In this document: positions 42,261 to 49,675 of the stretch, piece after piece
Position numbering within the stretch: position 1 is the first letter of the stretch
Layout: every line of letters starts with the position of its first letter
NCBI RefSeq assembly: GCF_011927945.1
Contig: NZ_JAATJM010000002.1
Span: forward strand, 744,001 to 808,000
DNA from: Brevundimonas alba
Lineage (GTDB): Bacteria > Pseudomonadota > Alphaproteobacteria > Caulobacterales > Caulobacteraceae
Direction: 5' to 3'
DNA length: 64,000 nucleotides
The notes under the pieces: model-generated
Told to the model about the DNA's origin: nothing
Seen by the model: only the letters and a program-made list of their open reading frames with translations
Database searches by the model: none
Position numbers and translations under genes: made by a program

Positions 42261-43205
42261 TCAGTCCGCTTCCGGCTGGGGCTCGGCCGGCGCCGTCCGG
42301 CCGGCGGCCTGCCTGTCCCGGACCATGTCGGCCGCCACGACCGAGGTCTGTCCGGCGGGGTTGCGGCGCAGGGCCGGCGAATCCTGCACCTGATAGAGCG
42401 AGGTCAGGTAGGAGCGATCCCACTCCGTCAGCCCGTCAACGGCCCCCGGCGCCTCGAACAGGTTCAGGATGGTGTCATAGCCGGTCGTCTCCCCCTCGGG
42501 ATCGGCCTGAACCAGGGCGACGAAGGCCAGATAGTCCGCCAGCTGGGCCAGGTTCACATCGCCGATCTCGTCGATATCGACGATGATCATCGACTTCTTG
42601 AGGTCGTCGCGAATCTGCGTGCTCAGCCGCGAGGCCGCGAAAATGCTGATCATGGGCGCGCCGGAATCACCCGGCAGCCGGATGGCGCGCTGGCCGGTGT
42701 CGGCGTTCACGGGCAGGCTGATCTGCCACCAGCGTACCGGCCGGTCCCCGGTGCGGAACGCCTCCAGCGCCGCGTCCCCGCGATCGAGGCCGCCGACGCC
42801 GAGGCGGAAGGCGCGCCGGCTCTCGTCGACCATGGCGTCGGCAAGCGCGGCGCCGTCGCTGGCGAAGATGACGAAGACATTGGCTCGGCATCCCGGCTCG
42901 CCGATCTCGAGGCCGAGCTCCAGTCCAACTTGTGAGATGCGGTCCGCGATCGCCTGACCCAGCGCCGGCCGGACATTGACGACGCCCACGCACAGCTCGT
43001 CATGCCACCGCGCCAATCCACGCCGTTTGACCGGCGCCCCGACCTCGCCGACGAACTCGCGCACCATGGCCTCCAGCGCGCGCGGTTCGACGATCACGTC
43101 CTCGATCGCGACAGCGGGTTCCTGATCGGCGCCGGGCGGGGTCTGTCCGGCCTGCATGGGATCCTGCAGCATCATCGCGGCGGCCAACAAGGCGATGATC
43201 GACAT
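42261..43205 (-). CDS. Secreted protein, paralog of the one at 40089-41012
   Basis: A 314-residue protein with a hydrophobic N-terminus (MSIIALLAAAMMLQDPM) and a proline-rich linker. The shared core runs from VIVEPRALEAMVREF through RGLARWHDELCVGVVN, RWWQISLP, APMISIFAASR and RDDLKKSMIIVDID to DPEGETTGYDTILNLFEAP and LTEWDRSYLTSLY. The order and spacing match the paralog throughout, so they arose by duplication. Function is unknown. The C-terminal tail (AAGRTAPAEPQPEAD) is disordered. Confidence 0.75.
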   Translation of the reverse strand: MSIIALLAAAMMLQDPMQAGQTPPGADQEPAVAIEDVIVEPRALEAMVREFVGEVGAPVKRRGLARWHDELCVGVVNVRPALGQAIADRISQVGLELGLEIGEPGCRANVFVIFASDGAALADAMVDESRRAFRLGVGGLDRGDAALEAFRTGDRPVRWWQISLPVNADTGQRAIRLPGDSGAPMISIFAASRLSTQIRDDLKKSMIIVDIDEIGDVNLAQLADYLAFVALVQADPEGETTGYDTILNLFEAPGAVDGLTEWDRSYLTSLYQVQDSPALRRNPAGQTSVVAADMVRDRQAAGRTAPAEPQPEAD

Positions 43206-43309
43206 GCCGCACCTCCAAGACGGCCCCTCAGCCGCCGGTTACGGACGTATCACGCGATACGGGAAGCCGGAAGGCGCGGGCCCCGGCGCCGCCGGAGCCC
43301 CTCGGACGA

Positions 43310-44653
43310 TCAGATGTCGTCGTCTTCCTTGAGCAGGTCTTCCTTGGTGATCTTGCTGTCGGTCACCTTGGCCTGATCGAAGATCAGGTCGCAGACCTTC
43401 TCCTCATAGATCGGCGCGCGCATCTGGGCGGCGGCGTTCGGGTTCTGGCGGTAGAAGTCCAGCACCTGACGCTCCTGGCCCGGATAGTTGCGGGCCTCGG
43501 TCATGATGGCGTTGTTCAGCTCCTGATCGGTGACCTGCACATTGTTGGCGCGGCCGATCTCGGCGAGCACCAGACCCAGGCGCACGCGGCGCTCGGCGAT
43601 CTTGCGGTACTCTTCCTTGAGCTTCTTCTCGGACTTCTTGGCGTCCTCTTCCGGCAGGCGGCCGGCTTCCTTGTCGGCCTGCACCTGACCCCAGATGCCG
43701 TCGAACTCGGCGTCGACCATCTTGGGCGGCAGATCGAAGCTGTGAGCCTTGTCCAGCTCGTCCAGCAGGGCGCGCTTCAGCTTGAACCGGGCGGCGCCCT
43801 TGTACTGCTGGTTCAGGTTGTCGCGCAGCAGCTCCTTGAGCTTGTCCAGCGAGTCCAGACCGATGCGCTTGGCGAAGTCCTCGTCGACCTTGGCGGGAGC
43901 CTCGGCCTTGATGGCCTTGACGGTGACGTCGAACGTCACGGCCTTGCCGGCCAGATGGGCCGCTTGATAGTCCTCGGGGAAGGTCACGTTCAGAACCTTC
44001 TCCTCGCCGACCTTGGCGCCCTTCAGCTGCTCTTCGAAGCCCGGGATGAATCGGTTCGAACCGATCACCAGCTGGGCGTCCTCGGCCGCGCCGCCCTCGA
44101 ACGGCTCGCCGTCCAGCTTGCCCAGGAAGTCGATCGTGACCTCGTCGCCCTCGGCGGCCTTCACGGTCTTGCCGGTCTTGTCCTCATAGGTCTTGGCCTG
44201 ACCGGCCAGTTCGTTCAGCGCCTCTTCGAGGTCGGCGTCGGTCGCCTCATAGGTCGGGCGCTTCAGCTTCAGCGTCTTGATGTCGACCGGGGTAAAGTCC
44301 GGCATCACTTCCAGCGACATCTCGTAGGCGAGGTCCTCGCCGCCCGTCAGGACCTTGTCCATGTCCGAAGTCAGCTTCATCTCGGCCGGGGCGGCGGGGC
44401 GCACCTTGGCCTCGTCCAAGGCCTTCTGGCTCGAGGTGTTCAGCGCCTCGTTGACGATTTCGCCCATCAGGTCGCGGCCGAAGGTCTTCTTGACGTGCGA
44501 CGTCGGCACCTTGCCCGGACGGAAGCCCTTCAGCTTCATCTGCGGCGCGACTTCCTTGAGCTTCGCGTCCAGCTTCTGGTTCAGCTCGGCGGCCGGAATG
44601 GTCACCGCGATCACGCGGCTGAGGCCTTCGTTGGACTTTTCGACGACTTGCAT
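43310..44653 (-). CDS. tig: Trigger factor (ribosome-associated chaperone/PPIase)
   Basis: ATG at 44653 (MQVVEKSNEGLSRVIAVTIP) gives 447 residues; the frame extends further upstream without family similarity. The N-terminal ribosome-binding signature is GFRPGKVP. The FKBP-type PPIase domain (about 150-240) has DEVTIDFLGKLDGEPFEGGA. The C-terminal helical arms follow. It binds nascent chains at the exit tunnel. Together with lon, clpX and clpP it makes this a proteostasis region, as is common for tig-clpP-clpX neighbourhoods. Confidence 0.95.
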   Translation of the reverse strand: MQVVEKSNEGLSRVIAVTIPAAELNQKLDAKLKEVAPQMKLKGFRPGKVPTSHVKKTFGRDLMGEIVNEALNTSSQKALDEAKVRPAAPAEMKLTSDMDKVLTGGEDLAYEMSLEVMPDFTPVDIKTLKLKRPTYEATDADLEEALNELAGQAKTYEDKTGKTVKAAEGDEVTIDFLGKLDGEPFEGGAAEDAQLVIGSNRFIPGFEEQLKGAKVGEEKVLNVTFPEDYQAAHLAGKAVTFDVTVKAIKAEAPAKVDEDFAKRIGLDSLDKLKELLRDNLNQQYKGAARFKLKRALLDELDKAHSFDLPPKMVDAEFDGIWGQVQADKEAGRLPEEDAKKSEKKLKEEYRKIAERRVRLGLVLAEIGRANNVQVTDQELNNAIMTEARNYPGQERQVLDFYRQNPNAAAQMRAPIYEEKVCDLIFDQAKVTDSKITKEDLLKEDDDI

Positions 44654-44846
44654 GGTCGGGATTCTGACGCTCTGGGGCGGCGCCCCGGGAGTGGGCGCGG
44701 CGCGATGTGGGTAAAGCAATAAGGGCCGCCCTTTCGAGGCGGCGCCTTTGAAGCCCGCCCTTATGTCGATGACCGCCCGAAAGGTCAACGTGAGAGGCGC
44801 CACGGCTCCGGTTTCACCCGTGGGCGAAGCCCGCTATCTGATCGCC

Positions 44847-45548
44847 ATGGATCAGTCCCCTCCCCCGATCGGCGTCGCCATCTTTCCGGTGACGCCGCTG
44901 CAGCAGAACTGCACCCTCGTCTGGTGCCGCAAGACGCTGAAGGCGGCGATCATCGATCCCGGCGCCTCGGTCGACGGCCTGCTCGGAGCCGTGGCCCAAC
45001 AGGGGCTGACGCTGGACGCCATCTGGATCACCCACGGCCATCTCGATCACGCCGGCGGCGCGGCCGAGATGCAGGAAAAGACCGGACTGGACATCATCGG
45101 ACCGCACCCGGACGATCAGTTCTGGATCGACGGCATTCCGCAGCAGGGCCAAGTGTACGGCCTGCCGGACGCGCGCAGCTTCACCCCGACCCGCTGGCTG
45201 GCCGATGGCGACGTGCTCACGCTCGGCGAGACGACATGGGAAGTCTTCCACTGTCCCGGCCACACGCCCGGCCACGTGATCTTCTTCAACCGCGAGGCGC
45301 GCTTCGCCCAGGTCGGCGACGTACTGTTCCAGGGCTCGATCGGCCGCACCGACTTCCCGCGCAGCGACCATGCGTCCCTGCTGAACGCCATCACGACCAA
45401 GCTGTGGCCGCTTGGGGACGATATCACCTTCGTGCCCGGGCACGGCCCCACGTCCACGTTCGGAGCGGAGCGGCGAACCAATCCCTTCGTCTCGGACGAG
45501 GCGATGCGGCGGGCCCCGATCGCGCGGCCCGCCAGCGGCCCCTCCTGA
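44847..45548 (+). CDS. MBL-fold hydrolase, glyoxalase II-like
   Basis: ATG at 44847 gives 233 residues, starting MDQSPPPIGVAIFPVTPLQQ-NC, the usual N-terminus of this family. Metal motifs: THGHLDHAGG (HxHxDH), CPGHTPGHV, VGDVLFQGSIGRTD and PGHGPTST. This resembles short glyoxalase-II-like hydrolases that act on thioesters such as S-lactoylglutathione. The recognition helix domain of true GloB is absent. An in-frame ATG at 44748 is unlikely. Confidence 0.85.
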   Translation: MDQSPPPIGVAIFPVTPLQQNCTLVWCRKTLKAAIIDPGASVDGLLGAVAQQGLTLDAIWITHGHLDHAGGAAEMQEKTGLDIIGPHPDDQFWIDGIPQQGQVYGLPDARSFTPTRWLADGDVLTLGETTWEVFHCPGHTPGHVIFFNREARFAQVGDVLFQGSIGRTDFPRSDHASLLNAITTKLWPLGDDITFVPGHGPTSTFGAERRTNPFVSDEAMRRAPIARPASGPS

Positions 45549-45555
45549 CGATGGG

Positions 45556-45849
45556 CTAGCGGGCGATCAGCATCCCGATGACCACGCCGAGCCCCAGCGC
45601 GTAGAGCGTCGCCTTGACCGGCTCCTGCTCCACGGCCTGACGCATCCGCTCGGCGCGCGTCCGGCCCCAGTCCCGGGCCGCCATGGCGTCTTCGCGCACG
45701 GCGTCGTGGATGGGTCGGGGACCGAAGGCTGCGGCCTCGCCTTCCGCCAGTATGGCGTCCGCTTCCTGCTGCAGCCGGGCCGAAGTCTCGTCCATGTCGT
45801 CGTCGATGTCCTCGGGAGAGGTCGGGCCGGTGTAGGTGGTGTCCGTCAT
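45556..45849 (-). CDS. ElaB/YqjD (DUF883)-like tail-anchored protein
   Basis: ATG at 45849, with AGGAG upstream, gives 97 residues. An acidic helical N-terminal part (SPEDIDDDMDETSARLQQEA) is followed by basic helices (RDWGRTRAERMRQAVEQEP) and a C-terminal membrane helix with glycines (ATLYALGLGVVIGMLIAR). This layout matches the DUF883 family of inner-membrane, ribosome-associated stationary-phase proteins. The assignment is by architecture, not strong sequence identity. Confidence 0.65.
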   Translation of the reverse strand: MTDTTYTGPTSPEDIDDDMDETSARLQQEADAILAEGEAAAFGPRPIHDAVREDAMAARDWGRTRAERMRQAVEQEPVKATLYALGLGVVIGMLIAR

Positions 45850-45879
45850 GGCTGGCTCCTGAAGGGGTCGGGGAGGAGG

Positions 45880-45947
45880 CTGTTCAATCCCCGCGCACCA
45901 ACCGGGTTCCGGCGAGAGCGCCCGCCGTCGCGATCGTGATTGAACAG
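45880..45947. repeat. Inverted repeat between divergent small stress-type genes
   Basis: CTGTTCAATC (45880-45889) and GATTGAACAG (45938-45947) are exact complements, 48 bases apart, with imperfect GGGAGG/CCTCCC outward extensions. The pair lies in the 139-base region between the DUF883-like gene and the proline-rich peptide gene. A regulator binding site or a long stem are both possible. Confidence 0.45.
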
Positions 45948-45988
45948 GCCCTCCCGCCCGGCGTTCACAGGACCGGAAGGACGCCGTC

Positions 45989-46159
45989 ATGACCTATATC
46001 GAACCCACCACGCCCGGAACGCCGCAGCCGGACATCCAGCCCCCGGACATGCCGCAACCCGACATCGACCCGGGCTCCATGCCCGACGAAATCCCGCAAC
46101 TCGATCCCGGCGGCGGTGATCAGGGCGACTCGCGGCCGTACGGCGGAAGCGGCGCCTGA
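45989..46159 (+). CDS. Small proline-rich protein (56 aa)
   Basis: ATG at 45989 with GGAAGG 6 bases upstream and good codon bias. The product is acidic and proline-rich: MTYIEPTTPGTPQPDIQPPD continues with alternating PDM/PDI units (four P-D-I/M dipeptide repeats) and ends GGGDQGDSRPYGGSGA. No hydrophobic segment. Function is unknown. It sits between the DUF883-like and KGG genes in a cluster of short stress-type proteins. Confidence 0.6.
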   Translation: MTYIEPTTPGTPQPDIQPPDMPQPDIDPGSMPDEIPQLDPGGGDQGDSRPYGGSGA

Positions 46160-46206
46160 AGATGCGAAACCCTCTGATTCGCTCGCGTTTCTGTGAGGTG
46201 GGGGTC

Positions 46207-46231
46207 GGAACCGGACGGCGGCGCGTGGGTT
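46207..46231 (+). promoter_or_regulatory. Near-consensus EcfG-type promoter upstream of the KGG gene
   Basis: GGAAC (46207-46211), 16-base spacer, then GGTT (46228-46231), one mismatch from the CGTT -10 element of alphaproteobacterial general-stress promoters. It lies 40 bases before the KGG start codon, a normal leader length. Confidence 0.45.
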
Positions 46232-46271
46232 CAGTCTGCAACCTCGACCGTCGGCGTGAAAGGACATTGCA

Positions 46272-46493
46272 ATGGCTTTAGGTCAGCCCACCCGAGCCTC
46301 TGGCGTTTCCAAACGGGGCTTCGCTTCCATGGACCCCGAACGGCAGCGGGAGATCGCGCGCAAGGGCGGCGCCAGCGTGCCCAGCGAGAAGCGCAGCTTC
46401 TCGCAAGACCGCAGCTTGGCCGCACAGGCCGGCCGCAAGGGCGGCGAGGCCTCGCACGGGTCGCGCAACAAGGACGACCGCTCCGCCGGCTGA
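46272..46493 (+). CDS. KGG-domain stress-induced protein
   Basis: A 73-residue hydrophilic protein with two KGG modules: REIARKGGASVPSEKRSFSQ and AAQAGRKGGEASHGSR, the hallmark of the con-10/GsiB-like KGG family. The N-terminus carries RGFASMDPERQ, a common lead-in. Such proteins accumulate under stationary-phase or desiccation stress. An EcfG-like promoter lies upstream and a terminator directly downstream, so it is probably a monocistronic stress gene. Confidence 0.85.
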   Translation: MALGQPTRASGVSKRGFASMDPERQREIARKGGASVPSEKRSFSQDRSLAAQAGRKGGEASHGSRNKDDRSAG

Positions 46494-46519
46494 GCGAAGC
46501 GACGTTCGCAACCACATTG

Positions 46520-46545
46520 GGCGGCGTCTGCGGACGCCGCCTTTT
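46520..46545 (+). terminator. Rho-independent terminator of the KGG gene
   Basis: GGCGGCGT (46520-46527) pairs with ACGCCGCC (46534-46541) around CTGCGG, followed by TTTT. It also lies just beyond the egtBD stop on the other strand. Confidence 0.85.
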
Positions 46546-46550
46546 GCGTG

Positions 46551-48710
46551 TCAGGCCTCCAGCAGCGCCAGCGCCACCGACGGCTCCGGCCCCGTCTCGA
46601 ACGCAGCGACGGTCCACCCCGAAGCCGCCGCCAATCCGCGTACCGACGCTTCGGTGAATTTGCGCGAGTTCTCGGTATGGATGGTTTCGCCCTTCCGGAA
46701 CGAGATCGTCCGCCCATCGATCTCCACCTCCATATCGCGCGTGGCCTCCAGATGCATTTCCATCCGTGAGTCAGCGGCGTTCCACACCGCGCGATGGACG
46801 AAGCTGTCGACGTCAAAGCCCGCCTTGAGTTCACGGTTGGCCCGAACCAGCAGATTGCGGTTGAAGGCCGCAGTCACACCGGCCGCATCGTCATAGGCGG
46901 CGACCAGCACCTCCGGCGACTTCACCAGATCGACGCCGAGAATGAACAGGGCGCCCTCGCCCAGCTGCAGCCGGGCCGCCCTCAGGAAGGCCTCGGCCTC
47001 GCGGTGCTCCAGATTGCCGAGCGTGGAGCCGGGGAAGAAGCCGATCCGCCGCCCTCCGCCGATCTCCTCCGGCAGGGCCGCCAGATGCTGGAAGTCCCCG
47101 ACCAGCGGCGCGACCTTCAGTGCCGGATAGCTTTCGGCGATCCGCGCGGCCGCGGCGTTCAGGGCGTCGGCGCTGATATCGATGGGGACGTAGGCCGCAA
47201 GGTCCGGAGCGGCGTCGAGCACGATCCGGGTCTTCTCGCTAGCTCCGGAGCCGAACTCGACCAAAGCGGCGCCGGCTCCGAAGCGGGCCGCCCACGCCGG
47301 CGCGATCCGGCGCAGCAGCGCCGCCTCCTGCCGCGTCGGATAGTATTCCGGCAGCCGGGTGATCTCCTCGAACAGGCGAGAGCCTTCAGCGTCGTAGAAC
47401 CATTTCGGCGAGGCGGTCTTCGGCGACTTGCCCAGCCCGGCGACCAGATCGCGGCGGAAGCGGGCGGTCTCGCCGTCGGTGCAGGCGCGCGCCGGCGCCG
47501 GGGGCAGATCCTCGGCCAGTCTCAGTCCCATGAACGCCCACCTTTGATGCGGATAGAAGAAGTTCCGGTAGCTGACCCGCCCATGGCCCTCCGGCGTCGC
47601 CCAGGACGACCCGCGCAGCACCATCTGATTGGCCATGAACTTGCCGTTGTATTCAGACGCGGTTCCATCGGTCGGTCTGAAGCCCCGATATGGGGCGTAA
47701 CTGCTCGACGTCCACTGCCAGACCTCGCCAAAAGCGTTGGAGAAGACCTCGGGGCGGCTGCGCGCCGCGTGCTCCCACTCCGCCTCGGTCGGCAGACGGC
47801 GGCCTGACCAGCGAGCATAGGCGTCGGCCTCGTAGAAGCTGACGTGCCGCACCGGAGCCGCCGCATCGACCGGCCGCCGTCCTGCCAGCGTCATCACGGT
47901 CCAGCCGCCGTCGCCGCCGCGCCAGTACAGCGGCGCCGTCCAGCCTTCCGCCTTCACCGTGGCCCAGCCGTCGGACAGCCACAGCTCCGGCCGGTCATAG
48001 CCGCCGTCCTCGATGAACCGAAGCCAGTCGCCGTTGCTGACCAGATCGTGATCCAGACCATAGGGCTCCAGCCACTGCTGGTGCGCCGGGCCCTCGTTGT
48101 CGAAGGCGAAGCCCGCGCCTTCGTGCCCGATCCGGACCAGCCCGCCCTCGAACCGGGTCATGCCCCCGAGCGGCTGTCCGGCTGGCGACCGCCGCGGCTC
48201 CTCGTCATAGGCCGCAGGGTCGAGCGGCGACTTCGCCATCAGGTTCAGCAGGTCCATCAGGAACAGTTCCTGATGCTGCTGGTCGTGATGCAGGCCGAGG
48301 GTGAACAGATAGGCCTGCCGCGCATCCGGCTTCACCCGCTCAAGCCACGCCTCCATCCGGGCATCGATCTCGCGCCGGTAGGCCAGCACCTCGTCCAGCA
48401 ACGGCCGGGTCATCAGCCCTCGCTCGGGCCGCTCCACCCGCTGCCCCAAGGCTTCGTAGTAGCTGTTGAACAGGGTCTGGAACCGCGGATCGACCGGCCG
48501 GTAGCCCGGCTCCTCGCCCAAGATCATCGCCTCGAAGAACCAGCTGGTGTGCGCCAGATGCCATTTGCCGGGGCTGCAGTCGGGCATCGACTGCGCCGCC
48601 AGGTCTTCTGCACTGAGCCCCTTGGCCAGCGCAGGCATGGCCGAACGGACCCGCCGGAACTCATCGAGCCGGCTGTCCCGCGTCGCCGAGGCCGGGCTGA
48701 ATGCGCTCAT
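46551..48710 (-). CDS. Ergothioneine biosynthesis fusion protein EgtB-EgtD
   Basis: ATG at 48710 (AGGGG 5 bases upstream) gives 719 residues in one uninterrupted frame. Residues about 10-160 are the DinB-like iron-binding domain (GKWHLAHTSWFFE with His51/54, and HHDQQHQE with His142/146). Residues about 185-400 are the formylglycine-generating-type domain ending in YRNFFYPHQRWAFMGLRLAE. Together these are EgtB, the iron-dependent sulfoxide synthase. Residues about 410-719 are the histidine N-alpha-trimethyltransferase EgtD (KWFYDAEGSRLFEEIT, EFGSGASEKT, GFFPGSTLGN). Only a short PPAPARACTDG linker joins them. A perfect EcfG-type promoter sits upstream. EgtB and EgtD are usually separate genes, and in fungal Egt1 the order is reversed. 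Confidence 0.92.
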   Translation of the reverse strand: MSAFSPASATRDSRLDEFRRVRSAMPALAKGLSAEDLAAQSMPDCSPGKWHLAHTSWFFEAMILGEEPGYRPVDPRFQTLFNSYYEALGQRVERPERGLMTRPLLDEVLAYRREIDARMEAWLERVKPDARQAYLFTLGLHHDQQHQELFLMDLLNLMAKSPLDPAAYDEEPRRSPAGQPLGGMTRFEGGLVRIGHEGAGFAFDNEGPAHQQWLEPYGLDHDLVSNGDWLRFIEDGGYDRPELWLSDGWATVKAEGWTAPLYWRGGDGGWTVMTLAGRRPVDAAAPVRHVSFYEADAYARWSGRRLPTEAEWEHAARSRPEVFSNAFGEVWQWTSSSYAPYRGFRPTDGTASEYNGKFMANQMVLRGSSWATPEGHGRVSYRNFFYPHQRWAFMGLRLAEDLPPAPARACTDGETARFRRDLVAGLGKSPKTASPKWFYDAEGSRLFEEITRLPEYYPTRQEAALLRRIAPAWAARFGAGAALVEFGSGASEKTRIVLDAAPDLAAYVPIDISADALNAAAARIAESYPALKVAPLVGDFQHLAALPEEIGGGRRIGFFPGSTLGNLEHREAEAFLRAARLQLGEGALFILGVDLVKSPEVLVAAYDDAAGVTAAFNRNLLVRANRELKAGFDVDSFVHRAVWNAADSRMEMHLEATRDMEVEIDGRTISFRKGETIHTENSRKFTEASVRGLAAASGWTVAAFETGPEPSVALALLEA

Positions 48711-48750
48711 GAGGACCCCTCCCTCCCGGCCAGAAAAACCGGTTCGGAAC

Positions 48751-48776
48751 AACGGCTGCTGGTCCCGTTTTGTTCC
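48751..48776 (-). promoter_or_regulatory. EcfG-type (general stress) promoter for egtBD
   Basis: On the minus strand GGAAC (48776-48772), 17-base spacer, CGTT (48754-48751): an exact match to the known alphaproteobacterial EcfG consensus. It lies 41 bases upstream of the egtBD start codon. Confidence 0.8.
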
Positions 48777-48799
48777 ATGCACAACGCGGGCTGTCCAGC

Positions 48800-48824
48800 G
48801 GAACGGTCCAGCCGAGCAGGCGTT
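48800..48824 (+). promoter_or_regulatory. EcfG-type (general stress) promoter for the sigma factor gene
   Basis: GGAAC (48800-48804), 16-base spacer, CGTT (48821-48824): an exact consensus match, 56 bases upstream of the ecfG start. Its -35 element is 23 bases from that of the divergent egtBD promoter. Autoregulation of ecfG is inferred. Confidence 0.82.
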
Positions 48825-48880
48825 CTGATCGCACGTCCCTGATTTACGGTGACATTCCGCTTTATTGAGAGCTTGTCAGC

Positions 48881-49441
48881 ATGTCGCTGCCCAGTGCGCC
48901 TTTGGAGAGCCAGGAGACCGGCTCAGACGCCCCCGGCGGCATCGTCGATCGCACCGACTGGCGCGAGGCGGTAACGGCCCGTATCCCGTCGCTCCGGGCC
49001 TTCGCCTGGTCGCTGTCCCGCAACGGTGCGGACGCCGACGATCTGGTTCAGGAGACCCTGACCAAGGCCTGGACCTACCGCGAGCGGTTCGAGCCGGGCA
49101 CCAACCTCCGCGCCTGGCTCTTCACCATCCTGCGGAACTCCTGGTACTCCTCCGTCGCCAAGCGCAGCCGCGAAGTGGCCGACGAGGACGGGCACCACGC
49201 CGCCCGCCTGACCGCCGAGGGCAATCAGGAATGGACGGTGGAGCTCAGCGCCCTCAAGACGGCGCTCGACGACCTGCCGCCCGAGCACCGCGAGGCCATC
49301 GTCATGGTCGGCGCCGCCGGCCTGTCCTACGAGGAAGCCGCCGAAATCGCTGGCTGCGCCCTCGGGACGATCAAAAGCCGGGTCAACCGCGCCCGCAACC
49401 GTCTGGCCGAAGCCATGGACATGCCGCGCGGCGAAGCCTGA
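48881..49441 (+). CDS. ecfG: EcfG-family RNA polymerase sigma factor
   Basis: A 186-residue ECF sigma factor. Region 2 is RAFAWSLSRNGADADDLVQE then TLTKAWTYRERF, followed by NLRAWLFTILRNSWYS. The linker has KRSREVADEDGHHAARL, and region 4 is YEEAAEIAGCALGTIKSRVN. These blocks match EcfG/ECF15, the general-stress sigma factor of alphaproteobacteria, which is held by NepR and released by phosphorylated PhyR. The gene is convergent with nepR (3-base gap) rather than in a nepR-ecfG operon, and no phyR is in the window. It may be a second EcfG copy. Confidence 0.88.
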   Translation: MSLPSAPLESQETGSDAPGGIVDRTDWREAVTARIPSLRAFAWSLSRNGADADDLVQETLTKAWTYRERFEPGTNLRAWLFTILRNSWYSSVAKRSREVADEDGHHAARLTAEGNQEWTVELSALKTALDDLPPEHREAIVMVGAAGLSYEEAAEIAGCALGTIKSRVNRARNRLAEAMDMPRGEA

Positions 49442-49444
49442 CGG

Positions 49445-49600
49445 TCAGTGCCGCTCGTCGGCGCTTTCCTGCCCGTCGATCAGCCGCTCGACATGGTCCG
49501 CGATCGGCGCGGGAATCCCTTCGGACTCCACCGTCTCGAAAGCGTCGCGCAAAGCCTTGTCCACCGGCGGCATATCCTGATCTCTCGGCGACTTCGACAT
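49445..49600 (-). CDS. nepR: NepR-family anti-sigma factor
   Basis: ATG at 49600 gives 51 residues: MSKSPRDQDMPPVDKALRDA then FETVESEGIPAPIADHVERL and IDGQESADERH. The two amphipathic helices with the E-G-I-P turn between them are the NepR signature. NepR binds EcfG and blocks it until PhyR~P captures it. The product is slightly shorter than typical NepR (about 60 residues). It ends 3 bases from the end of the convergent ecfG gene. No EcfG-type promoter is visible upstream. Confidence 0.82.
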   Translation of the reverse strand: MSKSPRDQDMPPVDKALRDAFETVESEGIPAPIADHVERLIDGQESADERH

Positions 49601-49631
49601 ACGCTGCCCAATCCTCTGCGGCGCACCGAAG

Positions 49632-49675
49632 CTGATACGGAAAAGTCGGCTTCCCGACTTTTGGTTGCGTATCAG
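49632..49675 (-). terminator. Extended hairpin, probable terminator of the threonine aldolase gene
   Basis: On the minus strand AAAAGTCGG (49662-49654) pairs with CCGACTTTT (49649-49641) around a short loop. An outer pair, CTGATACG/CGTATCAG, extends the palindrome to 44 bases and overlaps the aldolase stop region. The T-run after the inner stem suits a terminator. It also lies in the nepR leader. Confidence 0.65.

Noticed and set aside
44725..44743. Hairpin GCCGCC-CTTTCGAG-GCGGC as a terminator.
   Set aside because: It lies between divergent tig and MBL-fold genes, upstream of both, and lacks a convincing T-run after the stem. At most a leader structure.
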